Of a DNA stretch of 64,000 bases, positions 8,197-16,403 are shown in pieces. Position 1 is the stretch's first letter, and every line of letters starts with the position of its first letter. Source of the DNA: Prolixibacter bellariivorans ATCC BAA-1284. GTDB lineage: Bacteria; Bacteroidota; Bacteroidia; Bacteroidales; Prolixibacteraceae. Under the pieces are notes generated by a model that had not been told where the DNA came from, ran no database searches, and worked only from the letters and a program-made list of their open reading frames with translations. The stretch covers positions 62,001 through 126,000 of the forward strand of contig NZ_JHXO01000012.1 of NCBI RefSeq assembly GCF_000621705.1, in the 5' to 3' direction. Made by a program: the position numbers and the translations under genes.

Positions 8197-10008
8197 TTAT
8201 ACATGAAGTAAATCTCCCTTCCGGTAGATTTCCATTTGAACATCCGAGAACGGTTGCATCATGATGCTCTTTCCGGTTTTCCGATTGGTCATCTTTCCGG
8301 TTTCGAATTCAACAGCAACTACATCGCCATTCTGAAGTTCCAGTTCTTCAATCGACTCATAGGTCATAATCGGGAAGCCGGCGTTGATAGCATTACGCTC
8401 GTAAATAGCCCCGAACGATTCAGCCAGAACAGCCTGTACGCCCAACGATTTGAAACAGTCGACCGCCTGTTGACGGGAACTTCCGGCACCAAAGTTTTTG
8501 CCGGTAATGACCATATCACCCGGTTGCGCTTTGGAAGCGAAATCTTCCCAGCCCTTCAGGTTACCAAAGGTATATTTCCCCATCTCCGACAGTTCGGTAA
8601 TCGCCAGGTGTTGATTGTGGAAAATCATGTCGGTATCGATGTTGTCTTCCATGACCAGCCAAACCCGTCCTTCGATTACTGACGGCTTTTCTTTATCACT
8701 ATCATGATGCGTTACCAGTACCGCTTCCTGCTTGCCATGTCCTTCCTGGAACAAGGAAGGTTGTTCGGGCAAGTCATCTTCGGTGGTAATATGACCCGCT
8801 ACCGCAGAAGCAGCAGCCGTAGCCGGCGAAGCCAGATACACATCGCCTTTGCCCTGCTTGCCGGCGAAGTTGCGGTTCCCGGTACTTACGGTTTTCTCAC
8901 CTGGGCCGTTTTGTCCCACCTGACCGGCAGCACATCCGGCGCATCCTGCATTGCTCAGCATGGCACCGGCATCTTTGAAGATGCGAATCAGCCCTTCGTC
9001 CATGCAGGCATTCCAAACCTCATCGGTTGACGGAACAATTTTCAGGACTACACCGGGAGCCACTTTCCGGCCTTTCAGAATCCGGGCAGCAGCCCGCATG
9101 TCTTCCATACGCCCGTTTGTACAACTACCAATAAAGGATGAATCGATTTTGGTTCCCTTCACCTGTTCCACCGGAACCACATCGTGCGGTTTTCCCGGAA
9201 GGGAAATGGCGGGAACAAAAGACTCAATATTCAACCCGAAGGTTTGCGCATATTTGGCGTCTCCATCGGCAAATACCGGTTCAAAATCTCCCCCGGAGCG
9301 TTCTTTTGCATATTGAATCACCTCATCCGATGGCGGGAAAAAGACGGCGATAGCCCCCATTTCCGTTCCCATGGAAGAGATAGTGATGCGCTCGTCCAGC
9401 GTGAGTTTCTCAACCGCTTCACCATAGAGCTCTACCGATTCGCCCAACAAACTGCTGGCGCCAAAATGCTGCAGCAAGTTCAGGACAATATCCTTGGCAT
9501 AAATACCAGCCGGGCGCTTTCCATTGAGGGTAATTTTAACTGATTCCGGCACTTTGAACCAGACGGCTCCCCGTGCCCAGGCCGCTGCAATATCGCGGTC
9601 GCCCATCCCCTGTCCGAAGGCGCCAATAGCACCAAGAATATTGGCGTGCGAATCGGTGGATACGACGGTTGAACCGGGAACAGCCAAACCTTTATCAATC
9701 GCCAGATGCGTTCCAATTCCGGAATTGATGTCGTACACCCGGATATTGAAGTCGCGGGCAAAAAGGCGGCACTTTTGCTGATTGGCAGCATATTTCTGGT
9801 CCGATCCGGTTGGATTGCAGTCGAAGGTGAAGAAAGTCTTCGAGCTGTTATCGACAGCCAGCTGGTTGTCCACCAAATTCTTCACCACATTCGCTCCACC
9901 AAAATCCCGGGCCAGCCGGACATCAATACTGATATCGACAATCTCGCCCGGTTTCACCGACTCTTTCCCCGAATGGGTCGCGATTATTTTTTCAATGATG
10001 GTCATCAT
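8197..10008 (-). CDS. Aconitase-superfamily hydro-lyase fusion, divergent copy 1
   Basis: 603 residues with the same large+swivel fusion layout as its downstream neighbour but clearly divergent in sequence. [4Fe-4S] ligands are present: C296 (GSCTNGR) and C356/C359 (NAGCAGC). The swivel domain at about 440-600 has GKNFGAGSSRQQ instead of the usual GSSRE. At the position where relatives carry an Asp-His pair the sequence reads FDCNPTG, so the His appears replaced by Cys (C64), and the later motif reads STDSHANILGAIGAF. These changes suggest a different substrate or half-reaction from the neighbour. A second in-frame ATG is at 10005. It probably lies in one transcript with the dehydrogenase and citrate-lyase-like genes upstream, despite a gap of about 150 bases. 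Confidence 0.8.
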   Translation of the reverse strand: MMTIIEKIIATHSGKESVKPGEIVDISIDVRLARDFGGANVVKNLVDNQLAVDNSSKTFFTFDCNPTGSDQKYAANQQKCRLFARDFNIRVYDINSGIGTHLAIDKGLAVPGSTVVSTDSHANILGAIGAFGQGMGDRDIAAAWARGAVWFKVPESVKITLNGKRPAGIYAKDIVLNLLQHFGASSLLGESVELYGEAVEKLTLDERITISSMGTEMGAIAVFFPPSDEVIQYAKERSGGDFEPVFADGDAKYAQTFGLNIESFVPAISLPGKPHDVVPVEQVKGTKIDSSFIGSCTNGRMEDMRAAARILKGRKVAPGVVLKIVPSTDEVWNACMDEGLIRIFKDAGAMLSNAGCAGCAAGQVGQNGPGEKTVSTGNRNFAGKQGKGDVYLASPATAAASAVAGHITTEDDLPEQPSLFQEGHGKQEAVLVTHHDSDKEKPSVIEGRVWLVMEDNIDTDMIFHNQHLAITELSEMGKYTFGNLKGWEDFASKAQPGDMVITGKNFGAGSSRQQAVDCFKSLGVQAVLAESFGAIYERNAINAGFPIMTYESIEELELQNGDVVAVEFETGKMTNRKTGKSIMMQPFSDVQMEIYRKGDLLHV

Positions 10009-10161
10009 TTCAATTAGAAATTAAAAATGAGAAATAAACAATTGGAAAGAGCTTTCAAGTTGCCTTGGAAATCTTCTGCTCAACGCCAAAACGTTCAGTG
10101 CAAAATCAATTGATGTATCAACGACCTGATTTTCCTTCATTGCTCATTTTTCATTGTTCAT

Positions 10162-10716
10162 TCATTTACTCATTGCCTTAAAGGGCAGAAACGTCATAAA
10201 ATCGGCATGGTGCACGATGTACGCCTCGGTCGTGCGCTTCACCATGTCGCCTTCACCGGCATGTGCCGCAATGATATGGCAGACTTCAGCCGGAACACCA
10301 CAGGATTCAGCCAGCGAAACTCCCGAAAACGGATGCCTCAGCAGTTTACCATATCTTCCCTTGAAAGAGTTCCCGTTTTCGTCCAGTTCGTATTCCAGAA
10401 GTTTGCCCACATCAGCCAGAATAGCCCCGGCAATCAGGACATCCATATTCACAGGGAGCTCACTCTTGAAGAACTCGTTCATCTTCATGCCACTTTCGCG
10501 GGCAATGTGAACGACCGCCCGCTTGTGGTCCATGAAACTGACTTTCAAATCAGGGCCGCAAAGAAGTGTGAACGGAATCCGGTGCAAATCTTCTGGTGTC
10601 AACACACTTTTCTCCAGTGCCCGACGCCATGTTTCTGCAGTCTTATCGCGGAGTTCTCCATCTTTAATCCAGAGCAGCTCCGGCCAGAGGTCATATACTT
10701 GTTCCAGGTTGCTCAT
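10162..10716 (-). CDS. HD-domain-like protein with degenerate metal motif
   Basis: 184 residues with the helical HD-superfamily layout: H64 (MDHKRAVVH), then GAILADVGKLLEYE at 97-110, HPF at 128-130, IIAAHAGEGD around 148-157 and HHADFMTF at 169-176. In active HD phosphohydrolases the central motif reads HDxGK; here it reads ADVGK, so one metal-binding His (position 101) is Ala while the Asp and other His residues remain. It may therefore be weakly active or a binding/regulatory protein. Its ATG overlaps the stop of the upstream dehydrogenase gene (TAATG), showing translational coupling and operon membership. Why an HD protein sits among tricarboxylate enzymes is unknown. Confidence 0.75.
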   Translation of the reverse strand: MSNLEQVYDLWPELLWIKDGELRDKTAETWRRALEKSVLTPEDLHRIPFTLLCGPDLKVSFMDHKRAVVHIARESGMKMNEFFKSELPVNMDVLIAGAILADVGKLLEYELDENGNSFKGRYGKLLRHPFSGVSLAESCGVPAEVCHIIAAHAGEGDMVKRTTEAYIVHHADFMTFLPFKAMSK

Positions 10717-11906
10717 TACTTCAGTTTTTCAATGATAGCATCGGCCATCTGCTGTGTCGAAGCCGCACCTTTTTCAATCACATCGGGCCGTCCCGCCATC
10801 TTCATCATATCGTACGTGCGGACTTTACCCTCAGCCACCACTTCAGCAATGGCCTCACGGATTTTGATGGCTTTGTCGTTTTCACCGAGATGATCCAACA
10901 TCATACAAGCCGATTCAATCATCGCAATCGGATTGACAATCGACACATCGTAATCGGCATATTTCGGTGCGGAACCGTGCGTCGGTTCAAAAACGGCTAC
11001 TTCGTCACCCATATTGGCGCTGCAGGCAAATCCCAAACCGCCAATCAATCCGGCAAAACCATCCGAAACGATATCGCCGAACATGTTTCCGGCTACGATG
11101 ACTCCATAGTCTTCCGGATTTTTGGTCAACCACATCATCTGCGCATCGATGTTGGTATTCCAGAGCGCTATTCCTGCATATTCCTGCTGAATCTCTTTCG
11201 CCATTTTATACATCATTCCCGATGTTTCGCGAATCACGTTGGGCTTCTCGCAGAGTGTTACCGACTTGTAGCCGTATTTCGCAGCATGAGCAAAGGCGGC
11301 TCGAAGAATACGTTCTGTCGCTTTTTTGGTAAAGATTCGGGTCGAAACCGATAACTCATTCCGGGGAACCGAACCAAAGTTTTTCACAAACTTGGGATGC
11401 GTCATCAATGCATCGTAAACTTTATCGTCCGGATTGCTCCATTCCACACCACCGTAGAGCCCTTCGGTATTCTGACGGAAAATGACCACATCCACTTCCG
11501 GCTCTTCAACGCTGTTTTCTTTGCCGCGACGAATGAAGTTGAGCGGATTTCCTTTGTATGTATGGCACGGACGCATGCAGATGTCGAGATTGAAATGCTG
11601 ACGAAGACCGACAATCGGACTGGAATATACCAGGCCTTTCTCCTTCAACCCGGGCGAAAGTTCGTTAAACGCTTCTTCTTTCGGTTTCGAAGTAATCGCA
11701 CCAAACAATCCCACTTTGTGCTCTTCCAGAAGTTTGATAGTGCGCTCGGGCAGCGGATTTCCTTCTTTGCACCAAAATTCCCAGCCAATATCACCTTCTA
11801 CGTAATCGGCTTCAAATCCGGCTGCTTCCAGTACCCTGATGGCTTCGGGAAGGACTGTCTTTCCAATGCCGTCACCCGGCATCGCTACGATGGTTCTTTT
11901 TGCCAT
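10716..11906 (-). CDS. Isocitrate/homoisocitrate/isopropylmalate-type beta-decarboxylating dehydrogenase
   Basis: 396 residues, a full-length decarboxylating (or reductively carboxylating) dehydrogenase starting MAKRTIVAMPGDGIG. Visible active-site parts: Y151 in NTEGLYGGVEW, K221 in CEKPNVIRE, metal-binding D278 and D282 in GDIVSDG, and substrate arginines in GLRQHFNLDICMRP. The cofactor loop HGSAPKY (K315, Y316) with TYD near 364-366 matches the NADP-specific pattern of E. coli isocitrate dehydrogenase, except that the later Arg is Lys (K369). So NADP is favoured over NAD. The ATG at 11906 is preferred over one seven codons upstream. Substrate could be isocitrate or homoisocitrate; neighbouring lysine genes favour the latter (inference). 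Confidence 0.82.
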   Translation of the reverse strand: MAKRTIVAMPGDGIGKTVLPEAIRVLEAAGFEADYVEGDIGWEFWCKEGNPLPERTIKLLEEHKVGLFGAITSKPKEEAFNELSPGLKEKGLVYSSPIVGLRQHFNLDICMRPCHTYKGNPLNFIRRGKENSVEEPEVDVVIFRQNTEGLYGGVEWSNPDDKVYDALMTHPKFVKNFGSVPRNELSVSTRIFTKKATERILRAAFAHAAKYGYKSVTLCEKPNVIRETSGMMYKMAKEIQQEYAGIALWNTNIDAQMMWLTKNPEDYGVIVAGNMFGDIVSDGFAGLIGGLGFACSANMGDEVAVFEPTHGSAPKYADYDVSIVNPIAMIESACMMLDHLGENDKAIKIREAIAEVVAEGKVRTYDMMKMAGRPDVIEKGAASTQQMADAIIEKLK

Positions 11907-11998
11907 AGTCAATTGATTTTTTGGCACGCCACTGATTTTTGGTGCTCAGAGGCGTTGCGCTCGTTTGTTTTTAAATCGGCTTGGTCACTAATATTGGT

Positions 11999-13570
11999 TC
12001 AATTTTCTGTTTTCTTTTCGTCTACCTGCCGCACCACATCGATCACGGTTCCGTCCACCCATTTGATGGCGGCGATAATCTTATCGGTAAATACCGGTTT
12101 CTTCGGCTTACCGCAAATACGTTCCGCTTCTTCCTTCATCTCTTCGATGGTCCGAATGGGAAGACCGGAATCCTTCGCTTTTTCTATCAAATCTTTCCTT
12201 AGCGGATTGATGGCGATGCCTCGTTCAGTTACAATCACATCGATGAGTTCGCCCGGTCCACACAGCGTGGTCACCTCGTCCACAATCACCGGAATACGGT
12301 CACGGAACAGTGGTATGGGTAAAATGACCGTCTTGGAGAAAAGGCAGTTTTGCCAGCCCCCGAGACCGTGCAGTAATTTACCGTCGGAGTGTGTCACCAC
12401 GTTGGCGTTGAAATTCACATCCACTTCGGTAGCACCGAGGATAACCACATCCACCAAACCGGCGAAGTTTCCTTTGCTGTGGTAGTTGTAACTGGTAAAC
12501 GGACTGGTCCAGGTATGATTCGGATTATCGCGCATGGAGCGAACGCCTTCCAAATCAAAGGTCTGTCCGTCGAGGATGTATTCCACCAAACCCTCTTCCA
12601 GCATTTCAACCAGGTACTTGTTACTTCCGCCGCGGGCAAACCGGGCCTTAATACCTTTCCGGCGCATGATTTCGCCAAAGTAGATCCCGATGGAGAGCGC
12701 GGTTCCTCCGGCTCCGGCCTGAAACGAAAATCCATCGTGAATAATGCCGGTCGCTTCACAGAATTTGGCCGTCATCTCCGCAATCAGCAGGCGGTCTGGG
12801 CTTTTGGTAATCTGCGTGGTTCCGGAGACAATCTTCTCCGGAATACCGATTTTCTCCACCTCAACTGTGTAATCGACATGGTTTCCCTGAATTTGCCACG
12901 GCACACAAGGGAATGGCACCATGTTGTCGGTTACCACAATCACGTTGTTTGCATATTGCGAATCGGCCAGAGCAAAGCCCAACAATCCACTGGATGAAGG
13001 ACCATTCAGCCCATTGGCATTACCAAACGGATCGGCACAGGCGGCACCAATCACGGCAATGTCGATTTTCACTTCACCATCCTGCACTGCCTGGTAGCGT
13101 CCGCCATGCGAGCGAAGCACGGCTGTTTTCTTCATCTTTCCATCCGAACAAAACCGTCCGAGCGGTCCGTTCATACTTCCTTCGATGTGACTGATAGTCC
13201 CATCTTCCAGGTAAGGAATCAAATGTGCATGGCATGGGAAAGACGCCGACGGATACCAGCGAATATCTTTCACGCCCAGCTCCTTCACCACATCAAAAAC
13301 CATGTTGGCAACCAGGTCGCCGTCGCGGAAATGATGATGCGTGGAAATGGTCATGCCATCTTTGAGTCCGGCTTTTATTAACGCCTCTTTCAGTGAGGCA
13401 ACCTGTTTGTTTCCGTCAGCCGGATAATCGGCGTTGGTTGGAATAGCCGATGCGTGTTTTTTTCCTTCCGGGCGATATTTCCCGACGCCCATAAACGGAA
13501 CAACCGGTTCGCCGTTTATTTCTGACGGAACAAGCCGTCCCACTGCATTATATATCAGATCTTCATTCAT
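11999..13570 (-). CDS. citF: Citrate lyase alpha-subunit-like CoA/acyl-carrier transferase (CitF family)
   Basis: About 523 residues matching the CitF family over full length, with STHHHFRDGDLV at about 76-87, IEGSMNGPLGR, an ATGIIHDGFSFQAGAGGT segment and NVVTHSDGKLLHGLGGWQN near 410-430. In citrate lyase this subunit swaps the acetyl group on the acyl carrier protein for the incoming citrate, forming citryl-ACP and releasing acetate. The start codon lies inside the end of the upstream CitD-CitE gene (8-base overlap, ATGAATGA), so the two are translationally coupled and surely work together. The frame is open further upstream but the overlap start fits the family. The substrate may be homocitrate rather than citrate in this context (inference). 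Confidence 0.85.
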   Translation of the reverse strand: MNEDLIYNAVGRLVPSEINGEPVVPFMGVGKYRPEGKKHASAIPTNADYPADGNKQVASLKEALIKAGLKDGMTISTHHHFRDGDLVANMVFDVVKELGVKDIRWYPSASFPCHAHLIPYLEDGTISHIEGSMNGPLGRFCSDGKMKKTAVLRSHGGRYQAVQDGEVKIDIAVIGAACADPFGNANGLNGPSSSGLLGFALADSQYANNVIVVTDNMVPFPCVPWQIQGNHVDYTVEVEKIGIPEKIVSGTTQITKSPDRLLIAEMTAKFCEATGIIHDGFSFQAGAGGTALSIGIYFGEIMRRKGIKARFARGGSNKYLVEMLEEGLVEYILDGQTFDLEGVRSMRDNPNHTWTSPFTSYNYHSKGNFAGLVDVVILGATEVDVNFNANVVTHSDGKLLHGLGGWQNCLFSKTVILPIPLFRDRIPVIVDEVTTLCGPGELIDVIVTERGIAINPLRKDLIEKAKDSGLPIRTIEEMKEEAERICGKPKKPVFTDKIIAAIKWVDGTVIDVVRQVDEKKTEN

Positions 13571-14771
13571 GATTTTCTCTCCAGTTGGTTGACAGTTTAC
13601 CCGATTGAATCGCCAGTTCGATGGTGTGAACAGCGCGTTTGACAACCGGGGCATCAATCATTTTCGAACCAAGGGCAACAACGCCCAGTCCCTTTTCTTG
13701 CGCCTGCTTAAAAGCGATCACAATGCGCTTCGCCTTTTCAATTTCCTGTTCATCCGGACTGAAACCTTCGTTGATGACCGGAACCTGGCGCGGATGAATA
13801 CATCCCATACCAGCAAAACCCAACGCTTTCGATTCGAGCACATTGCTACGCAATGCTTCCATGTCATCAATTTCGGAGAAAACCGAATCAATGGGCTGGA
13901 TACCTGCTGCGCGTGCAGCATTGACAACCGCACTGCGGGCGTAAAAGGATTCGCGTCCTTCGGCTGTTCGCTGAGCTCCTAAATCAGCTGTATAATCCTC
14001 CAGACCAATCGCCAATGCAGCAACATTGGGCAAAGCCGATGCAATTTCATAAGCTTTTACCACTCCCAGAGCACTCTCAATAATTGGCATCAGGTAGATA
14101 TCGGTATTTTCGCGACCCAGTATCTTTTCAATGCGTTCCTCCGCCTGAATGATTTGCTGCGCACTCTCGCACTTGGGAATCAGAATCAGGTTCACCTGCT
14201 CGGGAACAATGGCATCCAAATCTTCCAGTCCGGCCGGCAATTGATTAATCCGAACCATTCGTTCGGCATCACCAAAGTCAACTGCACGCAGGGCATTGCG
14301 AACCAGCAAACGGGCCTCGGCTTTTTTGTCAGGTGCTACCGAATCTTCCAAATCGAGAATGATACCGTCGCTTCCGTAGATGCCGGCATTCAGCATCAGC
14401 TTCGGATTATTTCCCGGTAGGTACAAACGGGTCCGTCGGGTACGATCGCGGCCTGTCCGATGAAGATTTTTTGTTTCAATGGGTAATAAAAAGGATTCAT
14501 CCGTTCCGGTTAACCGGCGGATAGCCGCTTCCAGGCGTGCTGCAATGACAAATGGAAGAGCTCCTTTGTCTTCTATTTCCACCAGTACATTCCGAAGATT
14601 GTAATGGGTCAGCACTTCGTGACAAAGTTCCCGGATGGAGTCGCCAAACAGGCTTTCAACTTTACTTAGTAACCGGATTTCAGTTGCATGATGCTCAGTT
14701 TTAGCAATCTGTACAAAACAGTCTGAGCGTACGCTGTCTCCACGGTTTCCGGCTGTTGCAGTCATGGGCAT
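13563..14771 (-). CDS. citE: CitD-CitE fusion: acyl-carrier domain plus citrate lyase beta-type aldolase
   Basis: 402 residues in two parts. Residues about 7-95 match CitD, the citrate lyase acyl carrier (LFGDSIREL at 41-49, EDKGALP at 67-73). Residues about 112-390 match CitE of the HpcH/HpaI TIM-barrel aldolase family (TRLYLPGNNPKL, LDLEDSVAPDKK at 139-150, GCIHPRQV). CitE cleaves the acyl-ACP to acetyl-ACP and a 2-oxoacid (oxaloacetate from citrate; 2-oxoglutarate if from homocitrate). CitD and CitE are normally separate subunits, so the fusion is unusual. The serine that carries the prosthetic group in E. coli CitD lies two before an Asp (S-G-D); here that place is Arg15, with Ser16 next to it and Ser13 nearby. 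First gene of the cluster; an in-frame ATG also lies at 14765. Confidence 0.83.
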   Translation of the reverse strand: MPMTATAGNRGDSVRSDCFVQIAKTEHHATEIRLLSKVESLFGDSIRELCHEVLTHYNLRNVLVEIEDKGALPFVIAARLEAAIRRLTGTDESFLLPIETKNLHRTGRDRTRRTRLYLPGNNPKLMLNAGIYGSDGIILDLEDSVAPDKKAEARLLVRNALRAVDFGDAERMVRINQLPAGLEDLDAIVPEQVNLILIPKCESAQQIIQAEERIEKILGRENTDIYLMPIIESALGVVKAYEIASALPNVAALAIGLEDYTADLGAQRTAEGRESFYARSAVVNAARAAGIQPIDSVFSEIDDMEALRSNVLESKALGFAGMGCIHPRQVPVINEGFSPDEQEIEKAKRIVIAFKQAQEKGLGVVALGSKMIDAPVVKRAVHTIELAIQSGKLSTNWRENHE

Positions 14772-15210
14772 TTGGGTTAATGATTGACTAATTATTTTCA
14801 GTACCCTTCCTACTGCTTCGTTTCTTCAATTTGGGTGCTAAAATCGACTGAAAAGTTACCCAAATAAATCCCTGAAAATCCTGATAGTTATCAGGGATAA
14901 GCCCATGTTAAAGAGCATACAGAACATTGCCGCAGAACATAAAATATATCCCAAATATGATTAACGCGCACGCATTTTTATACAATGGTATATTCCTTTT
15001 GATGAATGACCCTCCTCTTTCAAAATCACAAGGTTTCGTTTCCGTGCGCTCTGCCGTATGGCCAAACATCGATAGCAAACGGCTATTTCTATAGCTGATG
15101 AACAATAACATCTTTTAGCAATTATTCAGGAATATTAAAGCAACGTTTTCAATGCATTACAACATCTTCGCAGTAGAATTCTTTCAGTATAAACCGAACG
15201 TTAATCATTT
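14772..15210. other. Divergent intergenic region (about 440 bases)
   Basis: Separates the minus-strand citrate-lyase/lysine cluster from a plus-strand secreted-protein gene and must hold both promoters. ATCCCTGA (14868-14875) pairs with TCAGGGAT (14891-14898) across 15 bases, a possible operator or leader hairpin. I could not fix a convincing -33/-7 pair on either strand and see no gene here. Confidence 0.5.
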
Positions 15211-15879
15211 ATGAGATTTTTTCTTGTTGCTGCTATTTTATTTGTCAATACAGGATTATTTGCGCAGGATATGCCCGATTCAACCTTCCGATTCTCCGGC
15301 TTTATTTTCGACAAGGACTCCATTCCTGTTGAAGGTGCCTATGTAATTAACTACCGGACGATGATGGGTATGGCAACAAACCAGGACGGCCATTTTTCGC
15401 TAACCTGCCAACCCGGCGACTCGCTGATGGTTTCGCATATTTCCTACAAAAGAGAAATCATCAAGGTAAATAGTTACAATCCCATGGCTTCACCCAAGGT
15501 TTATTACATGCATTTTGCAGCTCACGAAATGAGTCCCCTGATTGTTCTGCAGAATCCGAACAACATGAAATACTTTGCCAAAAACATCGACCAGATGAAT
15601 AAGCAGATTAAAAAGATGGTGCAAAACATCCGGCCGAACACCAATGGCGGTGCCGTTAATATGTCCACCAATCCGGCATTGGGCGGCGGTGTAGGTATTA
15701 GTTTCAATTTGGCCGATGTAGCGGCCCTCTTCGTGAAGAAAAAAACACCGGATGAGATCCGACGGGAAAAAGCCATTCACGAAGCACACCGCACCATGAT
15801 TCTCGATTCCCTTTTGCGGGTGGGTGTTTACCACGAAGGAATAGTCGATAGCATTATGACCACGCGAAACTGGGATTAA
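15211..15879 (+). CDS. Secreted carboxypeptidase-regulatory-like domain protein
   Basis: 222 residues. A signal peptide (MRFFLVAAILFVNTGLFAQ) is cut around residue 19. Residues about 26-95 form a CarboxypepD_reg-like beta-sandwich (FIFDKDSIPVEGAYVINYRT, then GHFSLTCQPGDSLMVSHISY), the module that starts SusC proteins but here without a barrel. The rest is low in recognisable features, with a Gly/Asn-rich stretch near 148-168 and charged helices at the end. It probably sits in the periplasm or on the outer membrane. It stands divergent from the lysine cluster and about 75 bases before the AhpD-like gene. Function is unknown. Confidence 0.75.
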   Translation: MRFFLVAAILFVNTGLFAQDMPDSTFRFSGFIFDKDSIPVEGAYVINYRTMMGMATNQDGHFSLTCQPGDSLMVSHISYKREIIKVNSYNPMASPKVYYMHFAAHEMSPLIVLQNPNNMKYFAKNIDQMNKQIKKMVQNIRPNTNGGAVNMSTNPALGGGVGISFNLADVAALFVKKKTPDEIRREKAIHEAHRTMILDSLLRVGVYHEGIVDSIMTTRNWD

Positions 15880-15953
15880 TCCAATCGCCGTTTTCATTGT
15901 CTGCTTTCGGTTCTCTTTTGTATTTTTATTAAAACAACCTGAAGAACAGACTT

Positions 15954-16328
15954 ATGAAAACCAACAACGAATCCATCCGCAACATCGTTGCCCAACGGAA
16001 AAAAGCACACAAATTTTACCGCGAAAACTCAAAAGTCTACCAGGCTTTTGTGGAAATGGAACAACGCACCTACCAGGACGGAGCGCTTGAGAAAAAGCAC
16101 AAAGAATTGATAGCGACCGGCATTTCGGTTGTCATTAACTGCGAGTCATGCATGGAATGGCACATCAAACAGGCTATCGATTCAGGCGCCTCACAGGAAG
16201 AAGTTATCGAAGCCATTGAGGTGGGAATTGAAATGAGCGGTGGCCCCGGAACCGTTTCAGCCCGCTTTGCCATGGAGGTGCTGGATTTTTACCTTCACCA
16301 GGAGAATGAACGAATCGATCTTACATAA
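15954..16328 (+). CDS. AhpD-like / carboxymuconolactone decarboxylase family protein
   Basis: 124 residues of the all-helical AhpD/CMD fold. The redox motif is seen as C63-E-S-C66-M-E-W-H70, the CxxCxxxH arrangement of AhpD-like peroxidase partners rather than true carboxymuconolactone decarboxylases, which lack the CxxC. GASQEEVIEAIEVGIEMSGG follows as the conserved helix pair. It is expected to be cytosolic and to act in thiol-dependent peroxide reduction or a related redox step. The ATG at 15954 gives the normal family length. No peroxiredoxin gene is adjacent, so its partner is not identified. Confidence 0.85.
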   Translation: MKTNNESIRNIVAQRKKAHKFYRENSKVYQAFVEMEQRTYQDGALEKKHKELIATGISVVINCESCMEWHIKQAIDSGASQEEVIEAIEVGIEMSGGPGTVSARFAMEVLDFYLHQENERIDLT

Positions 16329-16403
16329 CTTTTTAAAAGTTGTCTCCCAAGATCGGAAATTGCTTAGATTTAGACCTGGAAGTACGAATTTAACCTATTG
16401 CAT

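Noticed and set aside
11397-12485. Plus-strand open frame of 362 codons
   Set aside because: Antisense to the dehydrogenase and citF genes, with no recognisable domain.
14908-15111. Small minus-strand gene between the citrate-lyase cluster and the next gene
   Set aside because: 67 codons without a recognisable domain in a region that must carry divergent promoters.
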